A stretch of DNA of 64,000 nt from Arthrobacter celericrescens. GTDB lineage: Bacteria; Actinomycetota; Actinomycetes; Actinomycetales; Micrococcaceae. The notes beneath the pieces are model-generated. The model saw only the letters and a list, made by a program, of their open reading frames with translations. It had not been told where the DNA came from and ran no database searches. The stretch covers positions 1-64,000 of the forward strand of contig NZ_QYLP01000033.1 in NCBI RefSeq assembly GCF_003614925.1, in the 5' to 3' direction. Positions 48,345 through 56,842 of this stretch are shown here, piece by piece (position 1 is the first letter of the stretch; the number at the start of each line of letters is the position of its first letter). Made by a program: the position numbers and the translations under genes.

Positions 48345-48938
48345 CTAAGATGAGCGATAGCCCAGCGCGCTGAGGGCGCTGGCAACTGTATTCGAAATTA
48401 ACTTTTCGTCCAACGGCAGGAGCCCTGGCAGCAGGATACGCATTATGAGCGGGCCCGTGATCAGGTCGCAAATCCATTCAACATCGGCGTATTCCGGGAT
48501 TTCTCCCCGGTTTTCTGCCCTACGGATGATTGTAGCCACTCCGGCCCGCCGCGGGGCAAAAAATTTCTCCAGGAATGCCCAACGCAATTGCTCGTTATCG
48601 TGCAGGGAATTCAGGAATCCGGCGAAACTGGATTTGACCAGGGGATCCTCGAAAAGGGCCACCTGGTCCCGCTGGATTGCTTCAAGGTCGGCGGGCAGGT
48701 TTCCGGTATCGAATTCGACGTCCAAATCGATGCGGAAGTGCTCGAGCATCAGGGCAAGCACGAGCTCGGGGATGCCGGCGAAGCGCCGGTAGAAAGCCGG
48801 GCGGGTGGTTCCGGCCTTTGCCGTGATGGCTTCGACGGACAGTGCGCCGAAACCTTTGTCGAGGATCAGTTCTTCCGTTGCCCGGATCAGGGCGACATCC
48901 AGGTCTGCATTCCGTGGCCGTCCCGCTTTTTGCACCAT
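48345..48938 (-). CDS. TetR-family regulator of the AfsA operon
   Basis: A 197-residue regulator starting at ATG 48938 without a strong ribosome site, possibly leaderless. N-terminal helix-turn-helix G-R-P-R-N-A-D-L-D-V-A-L-I-R-A-T-E-E and F-G-A-L-S-V-E-A-I-T-A-K-A-G-T-T-R-P-A-F-Y-R-R-F-A. The C-terminal domain (about 75-197) is a helical ligand-binding region. It is not clearly of the ArpA/ScbR butyrolactone-receptor subtype, whose recognition helix differs. It is co-transcribed with AfsA and divergent from the reductase, so it probably controls both. Confidence 0.82.
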   Translation of the reverse strand: MVQKAGRPRNADLDVALIRATEELILDKGFGALSVEAITAKAGTTRPAFYRRFAGIPELVLALMLEHFRIDLDVEFDTGNLPADLEAIQRDQVALFEDPLVKSSFAGFLNSLHDNEQLRWAFLEKFFAPRRAGVATIIRRAENRGEIPEYADVEWICDLITGPLIMRILLPGLLPLDEKLISNTVASALSALGYRSS

Positions 48939-49011
48939 AATGAGGCACAAGTGTAGCCAATGGGGGTGGCCTAGCCGCGCATTGCGCTGCAGCGCCGACG
49001 GCTTTGCGGAG

Positions 49012-50040
49012 GTGGTTTCGATTCTGATGGTGTATGGCTGTGGGGCCGTCGGCCTGCGGATTGCGCACGCCGCCAAGGTGGGCGGCGCCGAAACCCTCGT
49101 GGCGGGCCGTGATTCGGGAAGAGCGGCCGCCGCGGCCGCAACCCTTGACCTTCCGTGGCGGAGCTCTCCGGTGGACGACCCCGCCCGCCTTGCGCAGATC
49201 CTGAGCGGAGTCCGCGTGCTCGTCAACACCGCCGGCCCCATGGCCGTGACAGCGCCGGCCCTGATGGAAGCGTGTCTTCGCAGCGGCTGCCACTACCTTG
49301 ACGTGTCCAACGAACTCGCGGTGTTCCTCGACGCGTGGCACCGCGACCGGGCGGCCCGGCAGGCGGGCATCGCCGTCGTTCCCGGCGCTGGATTCGCCAC
49401 CGCCGTCGTCGAATCCCTTGCGCACCGGGTGCTCGGCAGGGTGCCGGGCGCGGACACGGTGACCATCGTCAGGTCCGCCCCGGGCGGGACCCGTAGCGAC
49501 GGCGTGCGCGGGACCTCCTCCGCGCTGCTGGCGGCCGGCGGTTGGAGCTACGATGCGGGGCAGCTGCTGCGCGCGCCGGATACGATCCTGAGCTTCGACC
49601 TGCCCGAGGGCACCCGCGCGGCCGTCCCGATCGGCAGCGGCGAGGTCTTCGCCGTCGCCCATGCAACCGGCGTGCCGAATGTCTCCGCCTACTACACAAG
49701 CCGGCTCGGCCCCGTGCTATCCCGGCTGGCAGTTCCACTGGCACGGCACTGGGCACGGGCAGGGCTCCGGCTCCCGAACCGCCGCCAGGAACGTGCGGCG
49801 GGACCGGCTGGGACGCCGTCGCGGATCTGGCTGCGCGCAAGCAACCGCGGCGGTGCCGCTGCCGAGGGGTGGGTGGAGGCTTCCGGGACGGAGTCGACGG
49901 CGGTCATCGCCGCCGAGGCCGCGCGGCGGTTGGACTCGGGCAGGGCCGTGGGTGTCCTGACCTCCGGCGAACTGCTCGGCCCCGGCTTTCCGCTGGGAAT
50001 TCCGGGAATCCGGCTCGGCGGAGCGGCGGGATTCGGTTAG
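49012..50040 (+). CDS. Rossmann-fold oxidoreductase (saccharopine dehydrogenase / trans-enoyl reductase-like)
   Basis: I start at GTG 49012 so that the beta strand S-I-L-M-V-Y-G precedes G-C-G-A-V-G-L-R-I-A; ATG 49027 is the alternative and has better spacing to GGAGG (14 bases). The 342-residue product has an N-terminal NAD(P) domain (V-L-V-N-T-A-G-P-M-A, C-H-Y-L-D-V-S-N-E) typical of saccharopine-dehydrogenase-like proteins and a C-terminal domain with G-S-G-E-V-F-A-V-A-H. Such proteins include lipid enoyl reductases. Being divergent from the TetR-AfsA operon, it could reduce a butenolide-type intermediate. Confidence 0.72.
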   Translation: MVSILMVYGCGAVGLRIAHAAKVGGAETLVAGRDSGRAAAAAATLDLPWRSSPVDDPARLAQILSGVRVLVNTAGPMAVTAPALMEACLRSGCHYLDVSNELAVFLDAWHRDRAARQAGIAVVPGAGFATAVVESLAHRVLGRVPGADTVTIVRSAPGGTRSDGVRGTSSALLAAGGWSYDAGQLLRAPDTILSFDLPEGTRAAVPIGSGEVFAVAHATGVPNVSAYYTSRLGPVLSRLAVPLARHWARAGLRLPNRRQERAAGPAGTPSRIWLRASNRGGAAAEGWVEASGTESTAVIAAEAARRLDSGRAVGVLTSGELLGPGFPLGIPGIRLGGAAGFG

Positions 50041-50082
50041 TCGACAACCTCCCGCCGACCCGCCGTTTGCTAGGGTCGGAAC

Positions 50083-51120
50083 GTGCGCGCAGTGATCTTT
50101 GATGCCGTCCGGGCCCAGCCCGATGTGCGGGACGTGGCCCGGCCTGAAGCCCCGGCTGGTGGAGTGGTGGTCAAGGTCATGGCGACCGGGATGTGCCGCA
50201 GCGACTGGCACGCGTGGGCGGGCCACGATGACATCGCCCTGCCCCATGTTCCGGGCCATGAACTTGCCGGCGTCATCGTCGAGACCGGTCCCGGCGTTGA
50301 GCGCTGGAAGACCGGTGACCGGGTCACGGTGCCCTTCGTCTGCGGCTGCGGGCACTGCGAATGGTGCCTTGCCGGGGACGCCCAGGTCTGCCCGGACCAA
50401 CAGCAGCCGGGCTTTACCCACTGGGGATCGTTCGCCGAGTACGTGATGCTGCACGCCGCGGACACCAACCTGGTGGCCATCCCGGAACAGATCGATTTTG
50501 CCACCGCGGCCAGCCTGGGCTGCCGCTTCGCCACGGCCTACCGTGCCCTCGGCGCGCGGGCGCAGGTCAAGGACGGCGAGTGGGTGACTGTGGTCGGTGC
50601 CGGCGGCGTCGGGCTCAGCGCGGTGATGATCGCCAAGGCGATGGGCGCCAGGGTGATCGCGGTGGACCGGAACCCCGGAGCGCTGGACGTAGCTTCCCGG
50701 CTGGGCGCCGACCATGTCCTGCTCGCGGACGGTACCGATATTCCCGCGGCTGTCAGCAGCATCACCGACGGCGGCAGCCAAGTAGCCGTCGATGCCGTGG
50801 GCAGCGAGCAGACGTGCTCGGATGCGATCCTTAGCCTCCGGCGGCGCGGACGGCACGTCCAGATCGGGCTGTTGCCGGCGGTCGACGGCAACACCCGCGT
50901 GCCCATGGCACGGGTGATCGCCTGGGAACTCGACCTGCTCGGCAGCCACGGGATGGCCGCCGTCGACTACCCCGGAATGATGGCGCTCATCGAACAGGGA
51001 GCGCTGCAGCCGCAGCGGCTGATCGAACGCACCATCGGCCTCGAAGAGGCCGCCGCCATGCTGCCGGGCTTCGACAAGGCATCGCCCGCCGGCATGACCA
51101 TGGTGGATCCGTCCCGCTAG
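50083..51120 (+). CDS. Zinc-dependent alcohol dehydrogenase
   Basis: A 345-residue medium-chain dehydrogenase starting at GTG, 42 bp after the preceding gene. Catalytic zinc ligands: Cys in T-G-M-C-R-S-D-W-H (about 36), the His-Glu pair in P-G-H-E-L-A-G-V; structural zinc: C-G-C-G-H-C-E-W-C-L-A-G-D-A-Q-V-C. Rossmann V-V-G-A-G-G-V-G-L-S-A (about 170-180). Resembles the Zn-ADH group acting on secondary or sugar alcohols. It may be co-transcribed with the reductase and thus belong to the butyrolactone-linked unit, but it is also common elsewhere. Confidence 0.88.
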   Translation: MRAVIFDAVRAQPDVRDVARPEAPAGGVVVKVMATGMCRSDWHAWAGHDDIALPHVPGHELAGVIVETGPGVERWKTGDRVTVPFVCGCGHCEWCLAGDAQVCPDQQQPGFTHWGSFAEYVMLHAADTNLVAIPEQIDFATAASLGCRFATAYRALGARAQVKDGEWVTVVGAGGVGLSAVMIAKAMGARVIAVDRNPGALDVASRLGADHVLLADGTDIPAAVSSITDGGSQVAVDAVGSEQTCSDAILSLRRRGRHVQIGLLPAVDGNTRVPMARVIAWELDLLGSHGMAAVDYPGMMALIEQGALQPQRLIERTIGLEEAAAMLPGFDKASPAGMTMVDPSR

Positions 51121-51136
51121 CGCGCCGGGAGAAACC

Positions 51137-51643
51137 TCAGTCTTCGAAGTCGCCCGCGGCCTTGCGGAAGCGGCCCAGCACCTGGATCAGCTGCTCCACG
51201 TCGCCGTCCTCAAAACCCGACTGGGCGAACACTTCCGCGTTGAGGGCCGTCGTCGCCCGCTTTGCCAGGGTGCGGCCCTCCGAGGTGAGCTCGATCAGCG
51301 TGGTGCGCCCGTCGGTCGGGTGCGGTGAGCGGACCACCAGTCCCGCCTTTTCCAAGCGGTCGACGGCGTTCGTCACCGAGGTGGGGTGCACCTGGAGCAG
51401 GGCGCTCGCCTTGTTCATGGGCAGCGCGCCGCTGCGGGCGAAGCCGAGCAGGGCCAGCAGTTCGTAGCGCGCGAAGGTCAGTCCGAGGGGCTTGAGCACC
51501 GACTCGATCCGGGCCGTGAGGATCTGTTGCGTGCGCATGATGGCGGTGATGGCGGCCATCGGTGCGGCCACCTCGCTCCAGCCGTGGCGCTCCCAGTTGC
51601 GGCGGGCGTCGGCGATCGGGTCGCGCGGCAGCGGGGTTCCCAT
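51137..51643 (-). CDS. MarR-family regulator
   Basis: A 168-residue protein with a winged helix-turn-helix: L-T-F-A-R-Y-E-L-L-A-L-L-G-F-A-R-S-G-A-L-P-M-N-K-A-S-A-L-L-Q-V-H-P-T-S-V-T-N-A-V-D-R-L-E-K-A-G-L-V, and the wing R-S-P-H-P-T-D-G-R-T-T-L-I. It is encoded 7 bp after the acyl-CoA ligase on the same strand, so it probably regulates that operon, with a CoA thioester or carboxylic acid as inducer. Convergent with the alcohol dehydrogenase. Confidence 0.88.
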   Translation of the reverse strand: MGTPLPRDPIADARRNWERHGWSEVAAPMAAITAIMRTQQILTARIESVLKPLGLTFARYELLALLGFARSGALPMNKASALLQVHPTSVTNAVDRLEKAGLVVRSPHPTDGRTTLIELTSEGRTLAKRATTALNAEVFAQSGFEDGDVEQLIQVLGRFRKAAGDFED

Positions 51644-51650
51644 GGCGGCC

Positions 51651-53384
51651 TCAGTCCCTCAGGCCCGGGAACTCGGCCTCGGAGTATTCGACGCCGAGAC
51701 CGGCCGGCAGCGGGCCGGCACCCGGCCGGCCGTCTTCGCCGTGCCGTTTCTCTTCGCTGTGGCGCAGCTCCACGCGGCGGATCTTGCCGGAAATAGTCTT
51801 GGGCAGCTCGGCGAACTCGAGGCGGCGGATCCGCTTGAACGGTGCCAGGTGTGCGCGGCAGTAACGCAGGATGTCCTCCGCGAGCTGCGGCCCGGGCTTG
51901 TACCCGGGGGCCAGGACCACGAAGGCCTTCGGCACCGAAAGCTTCACCGGATCCGGGGACGGGACGACCGCGGCCTCCGCCACGGCGGGGTGCTCGATCA
52001 GGACGCTTTCGAGTTCGAAGGGGGAGAGCCGGTAATCGGAGGATTTGAAGACGTCATCGCCGCGGCCCACGTAGGTGATGACGCCGTTTTCGTCCCGGCT
52101 GGCCATGTCGCCGGTGTGGTAGTAGCCGCCGCGGAACGCCTCGGCGGTCTTCTCCGGATCGCCGGAGTAGGCGGTCATCAGTCCCACGGGCCGGGGGTCC
52201 AGGCGCAGGCAGAGTTCGCCGTCGTCGGACTCTTCACCGGTGGCGGGGTCCACCAGCACTACGTCGTAGCCGGGCAGCGGCCGTCCCATGGAGCCGGTCT
52301 TGACCGGCTGGCCCGGGGTGTTGGCCACCTGCACCGTCGATTCGGTCTGGCCGAAGCCGTCCCGGATGGTCTGGCCCCAGGCGCGTTCCACTTGGCCGAT
52401 CACCTCGGCGTTGAGCGGCTCGCCGGCGGACACGACCTTGGTGGGCGGGGTCTTGAGCAGGGTCAGGTCCGCCTGGATGAGCATGCGCCACACCGTGGGC
52501 GGGGCGCAGAAGCTGGTGACGCCCTCGCGGTCCATCTGTTCCATGAGGGCCTTGGCGTCGAAGCGCTCGTAGTTGTAGACGAACACGCAGGCCTCGGCGA
52601 TCCACGGCGTGAACACATTGGACCAGGCGTGCTTGGCCCAGCCGGGGGAGGCCACGTTCAGGTGCACGTCCCCGGGCTCGACGCCGATCCAGTACATCGT
52701 GGACAGGTGGCCCACCGGGTAGGAGGCGTGGCTGTGTTCCACGAGCTTGGCGCGCGAGGTGGTGCCGGAGGTGAAATACAGGAGCATGGTCTCGTCGGCG
52801 CGGGTGGGGCCGTCCGGCACGAACTCCGCCGCTTCCGTCGCATGGTCGGCGTAGCGCAGCGCTCCCTCCGTGTGGCCGATGCCCACTTCGATCAGCGTGT
52901 AGTCGCCGGGGACTTCGGCGAACTTGGCGATGTTCGCGCTCCCGACAGCGGCCCAGCGGGCGCCGCCGCGTTCCACCCGGTCCGCGATGTCCCGCGGACC
53001 CATCAGGGTGGTGGTGGGGATCATCACCAGGCCCAGTTTGATGCCGGCCAGCATCAGTTCCCAGAGTTCCACCTGGTTGCCGAGCATGACGACCATCCGG
53101 TCCCCGCGCCGCACGCCCTGGCCGCGCAGCCAGTTGGCCAGGCGGGAGGAGGACTCCGAGAGCTCCGCGAAGCTGCGCCTGGTGGCGCTGCCGTCCTGCT
53201 CCACGATCACCAGCGCCGGGTTGCCGCCCTTGTCCGGGTCCGCGGCGATGGCGTCGAACCAGTCGAGCGCGAAGTTGAAGTGCTCGAAGCGCGGCCATTG
53301 GAATTCAGCGTGGGCCCGGGCATAGTCCGTGCGCAGCTCCAGGAGCCGGTCGCGGGCCGCACGGAAGTCTTCGGTGACAGTCAT
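51651..53384 (-). CDS. AMP-forming acyl-CoA synthetase (medium-chain/benzoate type)
   Basis: I start at ATG 53384 (MTVTEDFRA) with GAAAGG upstream; 577 residues. ANL-superfamily motifs: L-L-Y-F-T-S-G-T-T-S-R-A-K-L-V-E-H-S (P-loop), G-F-G-Q-T-E-S-T-V, Y-H-T-G-D-M-A, and catalytic K in L-P-K-T-I-S-G-K-I-R-R. The variant T-S-R-A-K in the loop and W-A-K-H-A-W-S are seen in MACS and benzoate-CoA ligase-like enzymes. It activates a carboxylic acid to its CoA ester; the exact acid is unknown. The C-terminal 50 residues are an extra acidic tail. Confidence 0.87.
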   Translation of the reverse strand: MTVTEDFRAARDRLLELRTDYARAHAEFQWPRFEHFNFALDWFDAIAADPDKGGNPALVIVEQDGSATRRSFAELSESSSRLANWLRGQGVRRGDRMVVMLGNQVELWELMLAGIKLGLVMIPTTTLMGPRDIADRVERGGARWAAVGSANIAKFAEVPGDYTLIEVGIGHTEGALRYADHATEAAEFVPDGPTRADETMLLYFTSGTTSRAKLVEHSHASYPVGHLSTMYWIGVEPGDVHLNVASPGWAKHAWSNVFTPWIAEACVFVYNYERFDAKALMEQMDREGVTSFCAPPTVWRMLIQADLTLLKTPPTKVVSAGEPLNAEVIGQVERAWGQTIRDGFGQTESTVQVANTPGQPVKTGSMGRPLPGYDVVLVDPATGEESDDGELCLRLDPRPVGLMTAYSGDPEKTAEAFRGGYYHTGDMASRDENGVITYVGRGDDVFKSSDYRLSPFELESVLIEHPAVAEAAVVPSPDPVKLSVPKAFVVLAPGYKPGPQLAEDILRYCRAHLAPFKRIRRLEFAELPKTISGKIRRVELRHSEEKRHGEDGRPGAGPLPAGLGVEYSEAEFPGLRD

Positions 53385-53457
53385 GGCGTGCCTTTCGCTT
53401 CGCGGGTCATCCGCAGCCGGGGCCCGCACTTGCAAAATATACTAGGACATCCAAGCG

Positions 53458-54498
53458 TTAGGAAGGCCGGACCGGCCGCAGCTCGCCGGTCAGCAGCTCC
53501 GCATAGAGGGTGGCGTGGCGGCGAGCCATCAGTTCGGAGCTGAAGCGGCGCTCGACGGCGGCCCGGCAGTCCCGCCGGTCCAGCCCGGCCGCCGCGCGCA
53601 AAGCCAGCCCCAGTTCATCGGTGCCGTTCCTCAGGAAGCCCGTGACGCCGTCGTCGACGATCTCCGGGGCGGCGCCCCGCGGCACCGCCACCACCGGAGT
53701 CCCGGCGGCAAGCGCTTCGATCATCACCATCCCGAAGGGCTCGTCCCACTGCAGGGGGTTGATCAGGGCCAGCGCCCCGCCGAGGAGCTCCAGCTTGCCC
53801 GCGGCATCCGGCTCGCCCAGGAACTCCTCGTCGCCGCCGAGCAGCGGCTCCACGACATCCCGGAAGTAGTCCAGCTCCGCCCGGGCGCTCATCTTGGCCG
53901 CGATCTTCAGCGGGATTCCCGCCGCACGGGCCGCCATGACCGCCTCCACCACGCCCTTGGTCGGGTCCATCCGGCCCAGGAACAGGGCGTAGCCGCCGCT
54001 GCCGTCGCCGAACGGGAAGTCCTCCGGATCCACGCCGTGGTGGATGACCCTGGCGATCGGCACCTCCGGCGCCGCGGCGGCCTGGTCCCGGGAAATGGCC
54101 ACCAAGGCGGTATCGCGCGCCATCATCCGGTACACGCTGCGCAATTCCGGGGTCATCACCGTGTGCATGGTGCAGACCACCGGAACGCCCGGCGGGCGGT
54201 GCCGGTACAGGGGACCGGTCAGCGTGTGGTCGTGGATCACGTCGACTCCAGCCAGGGCCTCGTACGCCCGGATCACGTGGGGCAGTTCGGACATACTCTG
54301 GCCCATCGCGGAACGCATGGCGGGGGAGAAGCCGCCGGGCCGTTCCACCGGGGAGCTGCTGTCCGAGGACGCGGCGAGGACCACGCTGTGCCCCGCGGCC
54401 GTGAGGCCGGTGGCGAGGGCGTGGACCACGGCCTCGGTTCCGCCGTAGGCGGTGGGCGGGACCGGGACCCAGGGCGGTGCGATCAGGCCAATCCGCAT
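53458..54498 (-). CDS. Glycosyltransferase family 4
   Basis: A 346-residue GT-B glycosyltransferase. N-terminal nucleotide-sugar acceptor domain: P-P-T-A-Y-G-G-T-E-A-V-V-H-A-L-A-T-G-L (15-33). C-terminal donor domain: Y-A-L-F-L-G-R-M-D-P-T-K-G-V and the E-x7-E-type motif P-F-G-M-V-M-I-E-A-L-A-A-G-T-P-V. AGGAG precedes the ATG. It is encoded 15 bp downstream of the debranching-enzyme gene and may take part in alpha-glucan or capsular sugar synthesis. Confidence 0.87.
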   Translation of the reverse strand: MRIGLIAPPWVPVPPTAYGGTEAVVHALATGLTAAGHSVVLAASSDSSSPVERPGGFSPAMRSAMGQSMSELPHVIRAYEALAGVDVIHDHTLTGPLYRHRPPGVPVVCTMHTVMTPELRSVYRMMARDTALVAISRDQAAAAPEVPIARVIHHGVDPEDFPFGDGSGGYALFLGRMDPTKGVVEAVMAARAAGIPLKIAAKMSARAELDYFRDVVEPLLGGDEEFLGEPDAAGKLELLGGALALINPLQWDEPFGMVMIEALAAGTPVVAVPRGAAPEIVDDGVTGFLRNGTDELGLALRAAAGLDRRDCRAAVERRFSSELMARRHATLYAELLTGELRPVRPS

Positions 54499-54513
54499 AG
54501 GGGCTCCTGTGGT

Positions 54514-56682
54514 TTACGGGGCGGGACTGAGCTTTTCGGCGAGTTCCACCAGTTCCGCCAGCACGGGCCTGGATCCGTGGTGCAGGGTAATGCCCGGCGG
54601 GAGACCGTCCACCGTTGCCACATTGTCTTTCACCGTGATGGTCATCCGGGCGTCGCCGAGGGGGCAGTTGCTGATCCGGACGTCGCCCATTTCGGGCGGC
54701 AGGACGGGGTCCAGCCAGAGCCCGTTGAGGGCCACGTGCGGATCGTGCCGCAGCAGCACGCGCAGCAGCTGCACCGGGGCGGCGGCGGCCCAGGCCTGCG
54801 GCGAGCACGACGTCGGATACGGCACCGGTTCCGGGTAGTCGGCACGGTCGAAGCCGCAGAAGAGCTCCGGCAGCCGGTGGTCCGTGTACTCCGCGGCCTC
54901 GAACATGGCCATCGCCACCCGCTGCGCCTCGGCCACGAAGCCGTAGCGCATGAGGCCGGTGGCGATCAGGGCATTGTCGTGCGGCCACACCGAGCCGTTG
55001 TGGTAGCTGGCGGGGTTGTAGGCTCCCATGTCGGTTGCCAGGGTGCGGATGCCCCAACCGCTGAACATCTCCGGCGACATCAGCTTCTTGACCATCAGCG
55101 GCGCCTTGTCCTCGTCGATGAGGCTGCTGATCAGGCACTGGCCCATGTTCGAAGCGCAGGCGTCCACGGGCCTCTTGTCCCGGTCCAGGGCGATGGCGTA
55201 GTAGCCGCGGTCCGGCAGCCAGAACTGCTCGTTGAACTTCCGTTTCAGCTCGGCAGCGCGCTCGCGGTACTCGCGCGCCAGGGCGAGGTCGCCGGCGTCG
55301 TACGCCAGCCAGGCCCGTGCGGTGTAGGCGCTGTACACATAGCCCTGGACCTCGCACAGGGCGATGGGCGGCTCGGCCAGGCGGCCGTCCGCGAAGTTGA
55401 TGCCGTCCCAGGAGTCCTTCCAGCCCTGGTTCACCAGGCCCTGGTCGTTGAGCCGCTGGTACTCCACGAAGCCGTCGCCGTCACGGTCGCCGTAATCCCG
55501 GATCCAGTCCAGGGCACGGTCCGCGTAGGGCAGGAGCGCTGTCATTTGCTCCCGGTCCAGGCCCCACCGGCTCGCCTCACCCAGGAGGCCGACGAACAGC
55601 GGGGTGGCATCGATGGAGCCGTAGTAAGCGGACTTCCCGCCCAGGGCCAGGGTGGTCCCGATGCCCGGGCGCACCTCGTGCAGGATCCGTCCGGGCTGCT
55701 CCTCGGTGAGCGGGTCCACCTTGGTGCCCTGCCGTTCGGCCAGGTTCCACATGGTGTCCAGGACCAGGGTGGGATCCAAGGTCAACGACATGAAGGAGGA
55801 GAGCAGGGCGTCCCGGCCGAAGAGCGCCATGAACCACGGCGCCCCGGCCGCCATCACCGTGCGGTCCGGCCGCTCAGGGTCTTCGATCTGCAGCGCGCCG
55901 ATGTCCTCCTGGCTGCGCTGCAGTGTCTTGGCGAAGGACGGATTGCCGATTTCCGGGGCCGGGATCTTCCGGATCCACTCCTGGCGCCGCAGTTCCGCGG
56001 GGGACTCGGCCGAACTCAGGTGGCGGAACGGCAGGCGCTGGAAAGACCCGGCGGGCCCGCCGCCGTCGGGCAGCGGGGACACGGTGACGGTCACGCTCCA
56101 ACTGCCGTGCGCCGGGACCACCAGCGTGTATCCCAGGCCTTCGTGGCGGACAGCGGCGTCCGGGGCGTGGATGGCGACGCCCTTGCGGGCGCCGCGCCAT
56201 GCGCCTTCGATGACGAGGGAATCGCCTTCCACCCGCCGCTGCTGCTCCCAGAAGCGGGTGATCCGGGCGTCCTTCACCTCGAAAAGGTCGGCGAAGTCCG
56301 CGTCCATGGTGAGTTCGAGGTTGCACACCGCCGGTTCGCGCGAATGGTTGTGCACGGTGATGCGCTCTTCCATCCCGACGCCGGCCTCCCGCCGGCGCTC
56401 GACGATCAGCGGGCTGTCCGCCCGCCCCGCGAGCCGGCCCGGACGCCCGATGAACACGCCCCGGTACGGTTCGAGGTTCCGGGCAGCCAAGGGCTCAAGG
56501 GTCACGTCGTTGACCGTGAGACGCCAGCGGGAAATGATCCGGGTGTCGGCGTGGAAGACGCCGTGCGGCCGGCCCGAATAGATGTCCCCGGCCAGGCCGG
56601 AAATGCAGAAGTTCGCGCCGTCCACGAGCGTGACGGAGGCGCCCAGCGGACCGGCGGCGGTATCGGCGTTCCATCCAGCCAT
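54514..56682 (-). CDS. Glycogen debranching/amylo-alpha-1,6-glucosidase-like protein
   Basis: A 722-residue cytosolic enzyme starting at ATG after AAGGAG. The N-terminal domain (about 1-230) is beta-rich (A-D-T-R-I-I-S-R-W-R-L-T-V-N-D, typical of the trehalase/debrancher N-domain). The C-terminal (alpha/alpha)6 barrel carries A-P-W-F-M-A-L-F-G-R-D-A-L, G-Y-V-Y-S-A-Y-T-A-R-A and S-V-W-P-H-D-N-A-L-I-A-T-G-L, the acid residues of the GDE family. It probably trims alpha-1,6 branches of glycogen or trehalose-linked glucans. Partner glycosyltransferase downstream. Confidence 0.85.
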   Translation of the reverse strand: MAGWNADTAAGPLGASVTLVDGANFCISGLAGDIYSGRPHGVFHADTRIISRWRLTVNDVTLEPLAARNLEPYRGVFIGRPGRLAGRADSPLIVERRREAGVGMEERITVHNHSREPAVCNLELTMDADFADLFEVKDARITRFWEQQRRVEGDSLVIEGAWRGARKGVAIHAPDAAVRHEGLGYTLVVPAHGSWSVTVTVSPLPDGGGPAGSFQRLPFRHLSSAESPAELRRQEWIRKIPAPEIGNPSFAKTLQRSQEDIGALQIEDPERPDRTVMAAGAPWFMALFGRDALLSSFMSLTLDPTLVLDTMWNLAERQGTKVDPLTEEQPGRILHEVRPGIGTTLALGGKSAYYGSIDATPLFVGLLGEASRWGLDREQMTALLPYADRALDWIRDYGDRDGDGFVEYQRLNDQGLVNQGWKDSWDGINFADGRLAEPPIALCEVQGYVYSAYTARAWLAYDAGDLALAREYRERAAELKRKFNEQFWLPDRGYYAIALDRDKRPVDACASNMGQCLISSLIDEDKAPLMVKKLMSPEMFSGWGIRTLATDMGAYNPASYHNGSVWPHDNALIATGLMRYGFVAEAQRVAMAMFEAAEYTDHRLPELFCGFDRADYPEPVPYPTSCSPQAWAAAAPVQLLRVLLRHDPHVALNGLWLDPVLPPEMGDVRISNCPLGDARMTITVKDNVATVDGLPPGITLHHGSRPVLAELVELAEKLSPAP

Positions 56683-56788
56683 GGCGGCTCCTTCACGGCG
56701 GGGCTGCCGGCATCGGGTGGTCCGCCGGCGGCTACGGTTTGTCAGCCAAGCACGACCCTACGCCCTCCGGGGCGGCGCCAGAAGGGGG

Positions 56789-56826
56789 CCGGCCGCTGTT
56801 TCCACCGGGAGGGAAACAGCGGCCGG
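56789..56826 (-). terminator. Terminator of the gamma-glutamylation operon
   Basis: Perfect 15-bp arms CCGGCCGCTGTTTCC and GGAAACAGCGGCCGG with an 8-nt loop, 16 bp beyond the SDR stop on the minus strand. It closes the operon and separates it from the debranching gene. Confidence 0.8.
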
Positions 56827-56842
56827 AGACTGGGCAGCACGG

